DNA from: Caballeronia sordidicola
GTDB lineage: Bacteria > Pseudomonadota > Gammaproteobacteria > Burkholderiales > Burkholderiaceae
Direction of reading: 5' to 3'
NCBI RefSeq assembly: GCF_001544455.2
Contig: NZ_FCOC02000003.1
Coordinates: 372,001 to 436,000, forward strand
Length of the DNA: 64,000 nucleotides
Part shown: in pieces, positions 26,262 through 36,085 of the stretch
Layout: the number at the start of each line of letters is the position of its first letter
Position numbering within the stretch: position 1 is the stretch's first letter
The notes under the pieces: model-generated
Database searches by the model: none
What the model saw: only the letters and a program-made list of their open reading frames with translations
Told to the model about the DNA's origin: nothing
Translations under genes and position numbers: made by a program

Positions 26262-28307
26262 ATGCTTAAGATCGGAGTTGACATTGGCGGGACCTTCACC
26301 GACTTCGCAGCATGGCGCGAAGGCGAGCAAAAGGTTGAAACCTTGAAAGTACCCTCGACCCCGCCAAACTTTGCCGAAGGGTTCAAGACCGGCTGCGAGG
26401 AGATGCTCAAGCGCATGGAGCCGCGAGTCGCAGAACAGATCGTGGTCATGCACGGTACGACAGTAGCAACCAATACCGTGATCGAACGCAGCGGCCCTCC
26501 CATCGCATTGTTCACCACTGAAGGATTTCGCGACATTCTTGAGTTGCAACGGTTGAAATTGCGGCGTGCAATCGATCTCCTCGGTGATCGGGTATCGCCT
26601 CTCGTACCGCGCGAACTGGTGTTCGAGATTCCCGAACGCATGGCAGCTAGCGGACGCCCACGCAAGGAAATAAACCTTGAGGCTGTAGCGCGCGCCGCAA
26701 TGCAGGCAAAAGAGGCAGGAGTCGAAGGAATCGCAGTAGCGTTCCTTCATAGCTTTCGCAATCCGGCGCATGAGCTCGCTGCCCGTGACACGATCGTGGC
26801 GGAGACTGGCCTGCAAAACGTTTCTGTTTCGAGCGAGATCTGGCCAAAGATCGGCGAGTATGAGCGCGCGATCGTCGCTGTGCTCAATACGTACGTGAAA
26901 CCGCGAATGAACTCGTACATTGCGGAGATAGAGCGTTGGCTTGATGAGACGCTGCCCGGCGCGAAGCTTTTTATCATGCAATCGAACGGGGGCGCTTTAG
27001 CCGCATCGGAGGCGCGCGCACTCCCCGTGCATACATTACTTTCGGGGCCGGCATCCGGTGTGTCAGCGGCGCAGTACCTGGGCGTATCTCTTGATGAACG
27101 CTGCATGCTTACCATGGACATGGGGGGCACAAGCACGGACATCTCATTGATCCAGGACGGCGAGCCGTCCATTACTGGCGATGCCGAGGTAGGTGAATTT
27201 CCGTTGATGATGCCGGTTACCGGTATTGAGGCCATTGGCGCGGGCGGGGGCTCGGTCTGCTGGATTGACGGGGGCGTGTTGAGGGTTGGGCCGCGCAGCG
27301 CGGGCGCGCGCCCCGGTCCTGCCTGCTTCGGTCACGGGGGCACGCAGCCAACCGTAACAGACGCGTATCTGCTTTGCGGCTTCATTCACACCGACCATTT
27401 CCTTGGCGGTCGAATGACGCTCGATCCCGCTGCGGCGCAAGCCGCGATGCAACCAATAGCAGATGCGCTCGGTACAGACGTAATCGCGGCGGCTGAGGCC
27501 TGCCTGACGGTCGCAACATCCAACATGGTCGCAAGCGTTCTTCCTTATCTCGCGCGTTATGGGCTAGACCCCGCGGATGTCACGCTTGTTGTTTATGGAG
27601 GCGCTGGCTCGCTCCATGGCCCTTTGTTAGCGAGCGAGCTGGGTATAGGGCGAGTGCTGGTTCCGGTCATGCCATCGGTCTTCTGTGCTTTTGGCGGGTT
27701 GGTAGCCGGATTGACGCACGACAATGTCCGGAGCATGCAGGGCGTTGAGGTCAATGCAGAAACAACAAAGAATGAATTCGCAATTTTGGCAAGCCACGCG
27801 CGGCAATGGCTGGAAGGGCAAAGCATTGGGGGTGGGCTTTGTGAAACGCTGTTCGAGTATCGGGCGGAGGCGCGATACAGGGGGCAGTCGTTCCAGCTAA
27901 CGGTAAACGTTCCAGTGGAAGCGGCTCTTTCGGGCGATCTCGCAGCAATTGAAAGCGAATTTCATCGTCAACACGAACGACTCTACGCGCACGCCGATCC
28001 TTCCGCCGCCGTCGAGTTCACGGAGTTTCGAGTCCGTATTCGCGGGATGTTGCCAACGCCCGTTCCTGGCGCCGTATTGCCTCGTCAAGGAACTATGAAC
28101 GACGCGCTTCTAGGACAAAGAACAATTCAAATTGCTTCCCTTGTAGAGCCCAATTGCAATGTGTATGCCCGCGGGAGTCTGCGCGCCGGAGACTCAGTAA
28201 ATGGCACTGCAATCATTGAGCAGAACGACACGACGATTCTAGTGCCGCCGGGCTTCAACGCGACGGTTGATTCGCACGGCAATATCCTGTTGACGAAGGA
28301 GGTTTGA
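26262..28307 (+). CDS. hyuA: Hydantoinase/oxoprolinase subunit A
   Basis: A 681-residue member of the HyuA / 5-oxoprolinase N-half family: MLKIGVDIGGTFTDF ATP-binding motif at the N-terminus, HGTTVATNTVIERSG, DMGGTSTDISLI as the second phosphate-binding motif, and ARPGPACFG. These enzymes use ATP to open cyclic amides such as 5-oxoproline, N-methylhydantoin or, in some family members, to carboxylate ketones (acetone carboxylase). The B subunit follows 1 bp later. With histidine genes nearby, a gamma-lactam or hydantoin derived from histidine is a likely substrate, but this is inference. Confidence 0.88.
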   Translation: MLKIGVDIGGTFTDFAAWREGEQKVETLKVPSTPPNFAEGFKTGCEEMLKRMEPRVAEQIVVMHGTTVATNTVIERSGPPIALFTTEGFRDILELQRLKLRRAIDLLGDRVSPLVPRELVFEIPERMAASGRPRKEINLEAVARAAMQAKEAGVEGIAVAFLHSFRNPAHELAARDTIVAETGLQNVSVSSEIWPKIGEYERAIVAVLNTYVKPRMNSYIAEIERWLDETLPGAKLFIMQSNGGALAASEARALPVHTLLSGPASGVSAAQYLGVSLDERCMLTMDMGGTSTDISLIQDGEPSITGDAEVGEFPLMMPVTGIEAIGAGGGSVCWIDGGVLRVGPRSAGARPGPACFGHGGTQPTVTDAYLLCGFIHTDHFLGGRMTLDPAAAQAAMQPIADALGTDVIAAAEACLTVATSNMVASVLPYLARYGLDPADVTLVVYGGAGSLHGPLLASELGIGRVLVPVMPSVFCAFGGLVAGLTHDNVRSMQGVEVNAETTKNEFAILASHARQWLEGQSIGGGLCETLFEYRAEARYRGQSFQLTVNVPVEAALSGDLAAIESEFHRQHERLYAHADPSAAVEFTEFRVRIRGMLPTPVPGAVLPRQGTMNDALLGQRTIQIASLVEPNCNVYARGSLRAGDSVNGTAIIEQNDTTILVPPGFNATVDSHGNILLTKEV

Positions 28308-28308
28308 G

Positions 28309-30291
28309 ATGCACGCGGTCCGGACTGCAGTGATGAACAACCGATTCACCGCGATTGTAGAAGAGGCGTCAGCGGTGATGTATCGCACGGCTCATACAAC
28401 TTTCGTCAAGCTGGTCCAAGACTATCAATGTGCGATCGCGACCCCGGACGGCGAGGTGTTCGCCTATCCGAGCCAAGCTGGGGTGAACTCGTTTATTGGT
28501 GTACCTCTCAAACGTACGATCGCGCTTTTACACGAACTAGGGATTGAAGAGGGCGATTGCTTTCTCACAAACGACCCGTTCTCAACAGACGGTCTTGTGA
28601 CGCACATGATGGACGTGACCATGGTTCGTCCTATATTCGTGGATGGCCGATTGTTCGCGTTTGCATGGGGATTTGTTCATGCCTCGGATATTGGCGGGGC
28701 CGTCCCGGGCAGCATTTCGCCAGCTTTCACGGAAGTGTTCCAGGAAGGCATTCGCATCCGGCCGGTCAAGCTTTATAAAAAAGGTCAAATCAACGAAGAC
28801 GTTCGTCGGCTCTTTCTTGATAACAGCCGGACGCCCGACGACTTGTGGGGCGACATGAAGGCCATGATATCCGCGCTTCAAAGCATGGACCGGCGTTTGC
28901 GCCAGTTGTCGGTGTCATATGGGCGAGACGTGGTCGCGCAGGGGATGCTCGACGTGTTGGCCTTCTCGGAGGCAAAGGCGCGCTCGGTCATTGCGAAGAT
29001 TCCTGACGGCACCTACGATTTTGGTGACTACCTGGAAGGCATTGAGCCAGGCCAATACACCTATATCCGGTGCGCCATGTGTGTGGAAGGGGACAGTGTG
29101 TCGTTCGATTTTGCCGGTACCGACCCACAAATTCCGGCTGCATATAACTTCGTTAGCGGCGCAGGGACGCACCCCTACACAATTCAAGCGTTTCTTTATT
29201 ACCTTCTGACAGTAGAGCCGGACGCTCCGCGCAACGCGGGACTGTTACGCCCCATATCTTTGCATGCTCCGCGAGGCACAGTCATTAACGCAGAATTCCC
29301 AGCCGCCGGCGGCTCAAGAGTGGCTGCCAGTACGCGGGTTTATGACGTTCTACTCGGATGTCTGCAAAAGGCGGTCAAGGGAGGGTTGAGCGCTTCCGGT
29401 CCTGGAATGTCGGGTGTCATCGTGCTCAGCGCGCGAGACCCGCGCAGTGGTAAGCGCCAGGTCAGCGTGATCAACCCGCTTTGCGGCGGCGGTGGCGGCC
29501 GCGCCGGCAGCGACGGTACCGATGCAATCGATTCGCGCTCCGGATACCTCAAGAGCGTCCCGACAGAAGTCATTGAAGTGGAAACAGTACTTGTTGTTCA
29601 CGCAAACCGGCTCGTCGAAGACAGTTATTCGGCCGGCCGCTGGCGCGGGGGCGCGGCGCTATTGATGGAAATCGAAAACACGGATGCAGAGGCGACGATG
29701 ACGATACGCGGCATGAACCGCTTTTCGTTCCGACCCTGGAGCGTCGACGGGGGGTATCCCGGGCGCCTGGCCGAAGTGACGTTGAATCCGGGCAAGGAAA
29801 ACGCGGAAGTCCTGGCACGCGTTACGGTTCTCAAGCTCAAACGTGGCGATGTGCTTCGGCTAGTGACGCCCGCAGGCGGGGGATTTGGAGATCCGCTCGA
29901 CCGCGATCTTGCTGCGATTGCACGTGACCTGAAGCGGGGCATGTTATCCGTCGACGCTGCATCGCAGGACTATGGCGTTGTATTTGCGAATGACGGATCG
30001 ATCGACGCGGAGGCCACCGAACGCAAACGAGCATCAAGACGCTCGACGCAGGCCCCGGCACCATTTGACATGGGACCTGAGCGCAGAGCGTACGACGCAA
30101 TCTGGCCGGACACGGTACGGACGCGCTTCGCAAGACTGGCGTTGCTACAGCCCAAAGCGCATCGTCAGCTTCTTGTTGATGCCGTGCGCACGCGCCTCAC
30201 AGCGGCGGATGAGGCCGTAACTGATGAAACCCTCCAACGGGCGATCGATGAAGAAGCGGCTGTACTGGCCGGCGATGATGTTCTGTACTGA
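28309..30291 (+). CDS. hyuB: Hydantoinase/oxoprolinase subunit B
   Basis: A 660-residue HyuB-family protein: VEEASAVMYRTAHTTFVKLVQDYQCA-like start (shown here as RTAHTTFVKLVQDYQCAI), ESF/FLTNDPFSTDGLVTHMMD with likely catalytic polar residues, GGGGGRAGSDG and TPAGGGFGDPLDR near residue 530. The usual family domain ends there, and about 120 extra residues follow (charged, with FARLALLQPKAHRQLL), so the protein is longer than common HyuB subunits. It forms the complex with HyuA. ATG lies directly after the hyuA stop. Confidence 0.88.
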   Translation: MHAVRTAVMNNRFTAIVEEASAVMYRTAHTTFVKLVQDYQCAIATPDGEVFAYPSQAGVNSFIGVPLKRTIALLHELGIEEGDCFLTNDPFSTDGLVTHMMDVTMVRPIFVDGRLFAFAWGFVHASDIGGAVPGSISPAFTEVFQEGIRIRPVKLYKKGQINEDVRRLFLDNSRTPDDLWGDMKAMISALQSMDRRLRQLSVSYGRDVVAQGMLDVLAFSEAKARSVIAKIPDGTYDFGDYLEGIEPGQYTYIRCAMCVEGDSVSFDFAGTDPQIPAAYNFVSGAGTHPYTIQAFLYYLLTVEPDAPRNAGLLRPISLHAPRGTVINAEFPAAGGSRVAASTRVYDVLLGCLQKAVKGGLSASGPGMSGVIVLSARDPRSGKRQVSVINPLCGGGGGRAGSDGTDAIDSRSGYLKSVPTEVIEVETVLVVHANRLVEDSYSAGRWRGGAALLMEIENTDAEATMTIRGMNRFSFRPWSVDGGYPGRLAEVTLNPGKENAEVLARVTVLKLKRGDVLRLVTPAGGGFGDPLDRDLAAIARDLKRGMLSVDAASQDYGVVFANDGSIDAEATERKRASRRSTQAPAPFDMGPERRAYDAIWPDTVRTRFARLALLQPKAHRQLLVDAVRTRLTAADEAVTDETLQRAIDEEAAVLAGDDVLY

Positions 30292-30342
30292 CGTCGGCCC
30301 GTTGATGCGAACAACTCAGGCGATCAAAGGAAAGGGGTGACC

Positions 30343-31131
30343 ATGTTGGAACACATAGGCGTTGTCTTCGACCCAGGCTTTTTTCTAAAATTTGTGTTCT
30401 CGCCGAGTCCCGCACTATTAAAAGGACTTGTCGCGACCGTTATGGCCGCAGCTATTTCACAGTGCCTGGGGACAGTTATCGGGTTGGTCTTAGGCATTGC
30501 CAGCATGTCACCTAGTAGGATCGCCCGCGGGTTTAATCAAGTCTACATATGGTTTTTCCGTGGCACTCCTGTACTTGTTCAGCTGGTCTTGATCTACTTT
30601 GGGTTGCCTTATCTCGTCGGCTTTGATCTTTTTCCAAGCGTCATGCATTTTGGACCGCTCGCCTTTAGTGGTGCTTTGACCGCGGGCATTATCGCCTTTG
30701 GGATGCACGAGGGCGCGTATATGAGCGAAATAACGCGAGCGAGCATTACGTCCATCCCACGAGGGCAGTGGGAAGCGGCGCAAGCTTATGGAATGAGCCC
30801 TGGCTTGACAATGCGCCGAATCATCCTGCCGCAGACGCTGCCTTTGCTTGTTCCCGCTTTGGGAAACCAGTTCAACAACATGCTGAAAACGACGTCGCTG
30901 CTCAGCGTCATTGGCGTGGCCGAAATGTTCCGCGTCGCCGAGCAAATGCAGGCTGCGACCTTCATGACCTTCGAAGTCTACCTTGGCGTGTCGGTGTATT
31001 ACCTGGCGTTGACGGGTTTGTGGACGGTTGCGCAGCACTTCATTGAAAAGCGGATGTCCCGGCATCTTCGGCAGGGTAGCCGCGGGACCATCAAGGCCGT
31101 CAAGGCAACGCTACCGGACACGGCTCACTAG
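30343..31131 (+). CDS. Polar amino acid-type ABC permease, third copy
   Basis: A 262-residue permease paralogous to those at 19098 and 19869 (FVFSPSPALLKGLVAT, EITRASITSIPRGQWEAAQAYG). The ATG at 30343, with AAAGGGG just upstream, is preferred over the GTG at 30337. It is the only permease in this second transporter group, so it may work as a homodimer with the ATPase at 32445 and one of the two binding proteins, or swap partners with the first system. Confidence 0.85.
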   Translation: MLEHIGVVFDPGFFLKFVFSPSPALLKGLVATVMAAAISQCLGTVIGLVLGIASMSPSRIARGFNQVYIWFFRGTPVLVQLVLIYFGLPYLVGFDLFPSVMHFGPLAFSGALTAGIIAFGMHEGAYMSEITRASITSIPRGQWEAAQAYGMSPGLTMRRIILPQTLPLLVPALGNQFNNMLKTTSLLSVIGVAEMFRVAEQMQAATFMTFEVYLGVSVYYLALTGLWTVAQHFIEKRMSRHLRQGSRGTIKAVKATLPDTAH

Positions 31132-31289
31132 GTTGCTTTCAAGGTAGTACGACAGTTTTGCTACGGGTCCGCGTTTAGCCACTGCCCTTGTCGTCGGATA
31201 AACCACGCAGTCTGTATTTGCAAGTATTTCGCACTACCAATTTTTTGGTAATGCGACTGAGTATCCGATTTACCAATGGAGAAAAACGA

Positions 31290-32261
31290 ATGTCCAAGCA
31301 TCAAAGGAATTTGAGCGAATTTATCGCAGAAGTAAAGTTTTTAACTGCTCGCATAATGACCGTCGAACCTAAAGAAATTGCCGATCTTCGTCTTGGCGAA
31401 ATGGATATTCCGGCGGGCAGCTATGGTCAGTATTTCGGGACATGGGATATCGCGCACGGCATGCTCCGCGATTACTCAATGTACACAATGTATCCGCTGG
31501 TCGTGCTCGCTGAAGACCCGGACCTCAGCACGAAATCCTTGTCGAAGGTCGTGGATGCCCTCGACCAGTCTTACAGCAACTATCTTCGTTATAGCGGTTT
31601 TCCGAAGATGGGCGCACTGGCCCTGGAACTACGCGCCCACTTGAAGGATGAACCTTCGAAAGCCGACGTCGTCGCCGCACTGCGTGCGTTCACGGACTAC
31701 ACGAACAGGCTCCAGGCGTGGTCGTTTCACTACTTTCCCTGGGGACTCGGGCAACACTTCAAGTACCCGGAAGAGCGTCTACTTTCGGCCCCCGCACCTG
31801 TCTCGGACATGGGTGCAACGCGTGCGTACATCAGGACGGGGCAGCGGATCCGTATCAGTTGGAAGCCGCTGAACATCTCGGTCAACGCTACCCTTGCTTC
31901 AAACGAAAATCCGGAGCTTTGCGCGGACCTTGTAGGCGCACTTCCTTTCACGTCTATTCAGGACCACGCCGTTGTCACCGGCGAGTCAATGTACTCCTGG
32001 TCGCCGTTTGTGAGTACAGCGCCAATTCGCCTGCGAGAACGCATTTGCGACGCGCCAATCGGACGTATTCGATTCTCGCAATCGACTGGTCAAAAATTCA
32101 TTGTGCAGTATGGCCCAACGACCGAGGATCTTTCACAGCCAGTGCTTGGTGAGATCGACGAAGCAGACGCGGCCAAGTTGGAAGAAGTAGGCAAGGCGGT
32201 CTGGAAGTCGACCTTCGAGACGAAAGAACTTATCTGGATGACGGTCGAGCTTGCTGAGTGA
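31290..32261 (+). CDS. Cucumopine-synthase-like protein, helical domain first (permuted)
   Basis: A 323-residue protein. Residues 20-155 match the helical part of the protein at 15309 (GSYGQYFGTWDIAHGMLRD; YFPWGLGQHF). Residues 175-323 match its cyclophilin-like part (VVTGESMYSWSPFVSTAPI; IGRIRFSQSTGQKFIVQYG). The domain order is thus reversed. The ATG at 31290, with GGAGAAA 6-8 bp upstream, is chosen over upstream in-frame starts. The gene lies between a permease and an ATPase gene in the hyu transcription unit. Likely the same chemistry as its paralogue, possibly on a stereoisomer, or a subunit of it; unproven. Confidence 0.6.
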   Translation: MSKHQRNLSEFIAEVKFLTARIMTVEPKEIADLRLGEMDIPAGSYGQYFGTWDIAHGMLRDYSMYTMYPLVVLAEDPDLSTKSLSKVVDALDQSYSNYLRYSGFPKMGALALELRAHLKDEPSKADVVAALRAFTDYTNRLQAWSFHYFPWGLGQHFKYPEERLLSAPAPVSDMGATRAYIRTGQRIRISWKPLNISVNATLASNENPELCADLVGALPFTSIQDHAVVTGESMYSWSPFVSTAPIRLRERICDAPIGRIRFSQSTGQKFIVQYGPTTEDLSQPVLGEIDEADAAKLEEVGKAVWKSTFETKELIWMTVELAE

Positions 32262-32444
32262 CATTCAGATCAGGGGAGGGATGCCTTCCCTGTCGACCAA
32301 TATGCGCTGCTATCGTGAGTGACATTCGGCTTAATCGGGTCGTTTGGCTCTTGCTACGGGCGGCAGCTCAACCTTGTGAAGGCCAATGATTCAAGGGCCG
32401 GCAATACTCGATTCGGCAGGTAGGCATCGCCGTGGGAACTCATC

Positions 32445-33233
32445 ATGAATGACGCAGCAGTCGCCGCGCTGTCGGCCAGGAATATCCACAAATGGTTTGG
32501 CGACAATCATGTCCTCAAGGGCGTCTCGCTCGACGCGAAGCAAGGTGAAGTGATTTCGATTCTGGGCGCCAGCGGCTCCGGAAAAAGCACTTTTCTTCGC
32601 TGTTTGAATTTGCTGGAGACGCCGGATGAGGGATCGGTTGCAGTGTCCGGCGAACATCTGGATGTTACCCGGCACAGGAGCGGCACCCTGCGGCGCAGCG
32701 ACCGGCAACAAGTCCACCGGATCAGAACCAATCTGGCAATGGTCTTCCAGAGCTTCAATCTGTGGTCTCACATGACCGTGTTGCAAAACATTATCGAAGG
32801 CCCCACGCGCGTTAAGAAGCGGCCTAAAGACGAAGCCATTCACGAAGCCAAAGTGCTCCTGGCCAAAGTGGGTTTAAGCAACAAGAGTGGACATTATCCG
32901 AGCCAGCTTTCCGGGGGACAGCAACAGCGAGTGGCTATTGCGAGGGCTCTTGCGATGCGCCCCGAGGTCATGTTGTTCGATGAGCCGACTTCGGCGCTGG
33001 ATCCGGAACTGGTTGGAGAAGTACTTCGAGTCATGCGTACGCTAGCTGAAGAAGGAAGAACGATGCTGGTCGTCACCCACGAACTTGGCTTTGCGCGTGA
33101 AGTATCCAACCGCGTGATTTTTCTTAGCCAGGGCCTGGTCGATGTTAGCGGAACGCCCGAAGAGGTCTTTAGCTGCGATCGTTCCCGGCAATTAAGACAA
33201 TTTATGGCGGGGCGTGGCCCCGCCGCAAAGTAA
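32445..33233 (+). CDS. Polar amino acid-type ABC ATPase (HisP-like), second copy
   Basis: A 262-residue ATPase with Walker [11 protein letters not shown]-loop [12 protein letters not shown], signature LSGGQQQRV, Walker [13 protein letters not shown] and switch VTHELGFA. The segment [21 protein letters not shown] matches the HisP/OccP subgroup, which includes opine importers (octopine, nopaline). It pairs with the permease at 30343. A 183-bp gap to the CUS-like gene holds only an imperfect GGGA-rich hairpin. Confidence 0.88.
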   Translation: MNDAAVAALSARNIHKWFGDNHVLKGVSLDAKQGEVISILGASGSGKSTFLRCLNLLETPDEGSVAVSGEHLDVTRHRSGTLRRSDRQQVHRIRTNLAMVFQSFNLWSHMTVLQNIIEGPTRVKKRPKDEAIHEAKVLLAKVGLSNKSGHYPSQLSGGQQQRVAIARALAMRPEVMLFDEPTSALDPELVGEVLRVMRTLAEEGRTMLVVTHELGFAREVSNRVIFLSQGLVDVSGTPEEVFSCDRSRQLRQFMAGRGPAAK

Positions 33234-33310
33234 AGCGTGCGATTCGCACCATGTTTTCCCTTGGATCATCTACGCGATCCATTGCATCAAACAACGAACA
33301 GGACTTCATC

Positions 33311-34840
33311 ATGATTCTCACGCCCGGTAAAGTGACGCTTGCTCAGTTGCGCCAAATTGCACGTTCCAATGTGTTGCTGGAGTTGGATCCCTCCAGCTTC
33401 GCTGCAATCGATGCAAGCGCTAAAACCGTGGAAGATATCGTCGCGAAAGGCAAGCCCGCATACGGAATAAACACCGGCTTCGGCTTGCTGGCAAGCACTC
33501 ATATTCCGCGCGACAGTCTTGAGCTGTTGCAGAAGAACCTTGTTTTGTCGCACTCCGTTGGCGTGGGCGAGCCGATGCCGGCTCCCATTGTCCGCTTGAT
33601 GATCGCGCTCAAATTATCCAGCCTCGGGCGTGGCAACTCCGGTATTCGGCGAGAGGTCATGCAGGCGCTGATCGCGCTGTTTAATGCGGACGTGTTGCCT
33701 GTAGTACCGGTCAAAGGTTCAGTAGGAGCATCGGGCGATCTCTCTCCTCTGGCCCATATGTCCGCGACCTTGCTTGGCGTAGGCGACGTTTTCGCCCAAG
33801 GCGAGCGCATCGGTGCGCGCGAAGGGCTTCAGCGCTGTGGATTGTCGCCAATATCGCTCCAGGCCAAAGAAGGCTTGGCACTGCTGAACGGTACGCAAGC
33901 GTCGACGGCGTTAGCGTTATTTAACCTGTTCGCTATTGAGGACCTGTTTCGCACCGCATTGGTTGCAGGCGCGATGTCAGTCGATGCAGCCATGGGATCC
34001 ATCAAGCCCTTTGATTCGCGCATCCACTTACTGCGCGGTCACCAGGGACAAATAGATGCCGCTGCCGCGTACCTCAGCTTGTTGGACAATTCAGATATCA
34101 ACGTGTCACACCTCGACTGCAACAAAGTACAGGATCCATATTGCCTGCGTTGCCAACCCCAAGTGATGGGGGCGTGTCTTGACCAGATCCGCCATGCGAC
34201 CCGTGTTTTGCTGATTGAAGCGAACGCAGTTTCTGACAATCCGCTGATCTTCCCGGAAACGGGTGAAATAATCTCGGGCGGAAATTTTCATGCGGAGCCG
34301 GTTGCCTTTGCGGCTGACAATCTGGCAATAGCTGCAGCGGAAATAGGTGCACTTTCCGAGCGCCGGATTGCTTTGTTGGTCGACGCGACCATGTCAGGCC
34401 TTCCGGCATTTCTTGTGAAGGATGGGGGGCTCAACTCGGGCTTCATGATCGCTCACGTAACCGCTGCTGCACTCGCATCAGAAAACAAGACCCTTGCTCA
34501 TCCAGCTTCTGTCGACTCGCTGCCCACTTCGGCGAACCAGGAAGATCACGTGTCCATGGCGACTTTTGCTGCGCGCAAACTTGGTGATATTGCGGAAAAC
34601 GTGACGAACATTCTTGGCATTGAACTGCTCGCGGCTGCCCAGGGCATTGAAATGCGCTCTCCTCGTGTCACGAGCGAATGCTTGCAAGAGGTTGTGCGGG
34701 TCATTCGTCAGGACGTCCCGTACTACGACGCAGATCGGTATTTTGCACCGGACATTGCTGCAATCGCCGACCAGGTCCGCTTTGGGGCAATCGCCAGATT
34801 CTCCCCCTTGTCTTTCCCTTCGGAAGGCAACGTGATCTGA
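33311..34840 (+). CDS. hutH: Histidine ammonia-lyase
   Basis: A 509-residue aromatic amino acid lyase with the MIO-forming Ala140-Ser141-Gly142 in [15 protein letters not shown], plus [16 protein letters not shown] and [12 protein letters not shown]. The length and these motifs fit HutH, which converts L-histidine to urocanate and ammonia. The start at [10 protein letters not shown] (33311) fits the family; the frame is open 20 residues further up. hutU and hutI are not in the window and would have to be elsewhere. Its place after the hyu/CUS-like genes implies that histidine is released in this pathway. Confidence 0.85.
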   Translation: MILTPGKVTLAQLRQIARSNVLLELDPSSFAAIDASAKTVEDIVAKGKPAYGINTGFGLLASTHIPRDSLELLQKNLVLSHSVGVGEPMPAPIVRLMIALKLSSLGRGNSGIRREVMQALIALFNADVLPVVPVKGSVGASGDLSPLAHMSATLLGVGDVFAQGERIGAREGLQRCGLSPISLQAKEGLALLNGTQASTALALFNLFAIEDLFRTALVAGAMSVDAAMGSIKPFDSRIHLLRGHQGQIDAAAAYLSLLDNSDINVSHLDCNKVQDPYCLRCQPQVMGACLDQIRHATRVLLIEANAVSDNPLIFPETGEIISGGNFHAEPVAFAADNLAIAAAEIGALSERRIALLVDATMSGLPAFLVKDGGLNSGFMIAHVTAAALASENKTLAHPASVDSLPTSANQEDHVSMATFAARKLGDIAENVTNILGIELLAAAQGIEMRSPRVTSECLQEVVRVIRQDVPYYDADRYFAPDIAAIADQVRFGAIARFSPLSFPSEGNVI

Positions 34841-35072
34841 GCAGAAGCGACGCCATGAGCAATGCCCGGATTCTTGCCCCGGGCTTGGATCCCGCGCGCA
34901 CCGTTGGATTCCCATGCAGCGAAGAATGTTTGCAGAACATGCATAGCCGATGCTGCCTATAGAACCGGGTGTTTTTGTACGCACGCGGACTTTGCGACGC
35001 TTAAGTGCTCTGACGAGCGAATCTTCAGAAGTTTCCAAGCATTCAGCGAAATCCGCTTTCGGGAGAGCAATC

Positions 35073-35898
35073 TTGACTGACGATATTTCACTCCCGGTTT
35101 TTACGCTCAAGCGCGGGACCCTTCCCATGCTGGTGTCGATTCCTCATCTTGGAAGGGAGATTCCTTCCGAAATATCAGCAAGCATGTCCGCGGTCGCCGC
35201 TAATAACGACGATTGCGATTGGCACTTGGACAGGCTGTATGCCGTTGTCAAAGAACTGGGTGCGTCGGTGATCACACCAACCTGCTCGCGCTATGTGATC
35301 GATCTTAATAGGCCGCCCGACGGACAAAACTTATATCCGGGGCAAAAGACGACGGGTTTGGTCCCGATCGATACGTTTGATGAAAAACCTCTTTATCCCG
35401 ACGGACGTGCACCGTCCCAAGAGGAGGTCGCCCGGAGACGCGAGAAATATTGGAAGCCTTATCACGAGGCGCTGATGCAAGAGTTGGCGCGTCTATGAGA
35501 AGTGCATGGGGGGCGCATTGCTTTGGGATGCCCATTCAATACGCTCCCGGGTGCCGCGCCTTTTCAATGGCGTTCTTCCCGACTTCAACTGGGGCACCGG
35601 CGGCGGGAGCAGTGCAGCGCCCGGACTCGCGGAAAACCTCGCCCGGATCGTCCACCTGGATGGCAGATATTCCGCTGTTGCAAATGGTCGCTTTACCGGG
35701 GGCTACATCACACGCCAATACGGGCGACCGGAACAGAACGTCCATGCTGTGCAACTTGAGCTTTCACAACGCAATTACATGGAAGAGCAGATGCCGTATC
35801 GGTACGACGATGATCGTGCGGAAATGATCCAGCCGCTTCTACAGAACCTTATAAGGGCGGCACTGGATTTTGTCACGGGTGAAGAGTGGAGTAAGTAG
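35073..35898 (+). pseudogene. hutG: N-formylglutamate amidohydrolase (HutG), frameshifted
   Basis: Two adjoining frames make up one HutG-like enzyme. The first (35073-35498, TTG start with GGAGAG upstream) covers LVSIPHLGREIP, DCDWHLDRLY, CSRYVIDLNRPPDG and stops at a TGA after MQELARL. The second, in the +1 frame, continues ALLWDAHSIRSRVPRLFNG, LPDFNWGT and YITRQYGRP to 35898. A single extra base shortly before the TGA, or a TGA mutation plus an extra base in the G6 run downstream, would explain it. HutG yields glutamate and formate. It could be inactive, a sequencing error, or an evolved recoding site. Confidence 0.8.
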
Positions 35899-36085
35899 GA
35901 TCGTCATGCAACGGACTGCTTTCTTTAGCAACTGTGTTTTCTAACCATTGTAGGACAACGCTGCAAGACCATGGTGGCGGCGCTGGCGTGTGAACTCCGC
36001 CAAACTGATCGTCCCGAAGTCAGATAGTCGTCGATTCGGCTATCGTAGTCCAATAAAGAACGTTCGAACATCTGTCTCGGAGCGC

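Noticed and set aside
33311-34840. Phenylalanine/tyrosine ammonia-lyase or aminomutase instead of HutH
   Set aside because: Length and motif set match HutH, and a HutG-like gene follows; the alternative is not excluded but is less likely.
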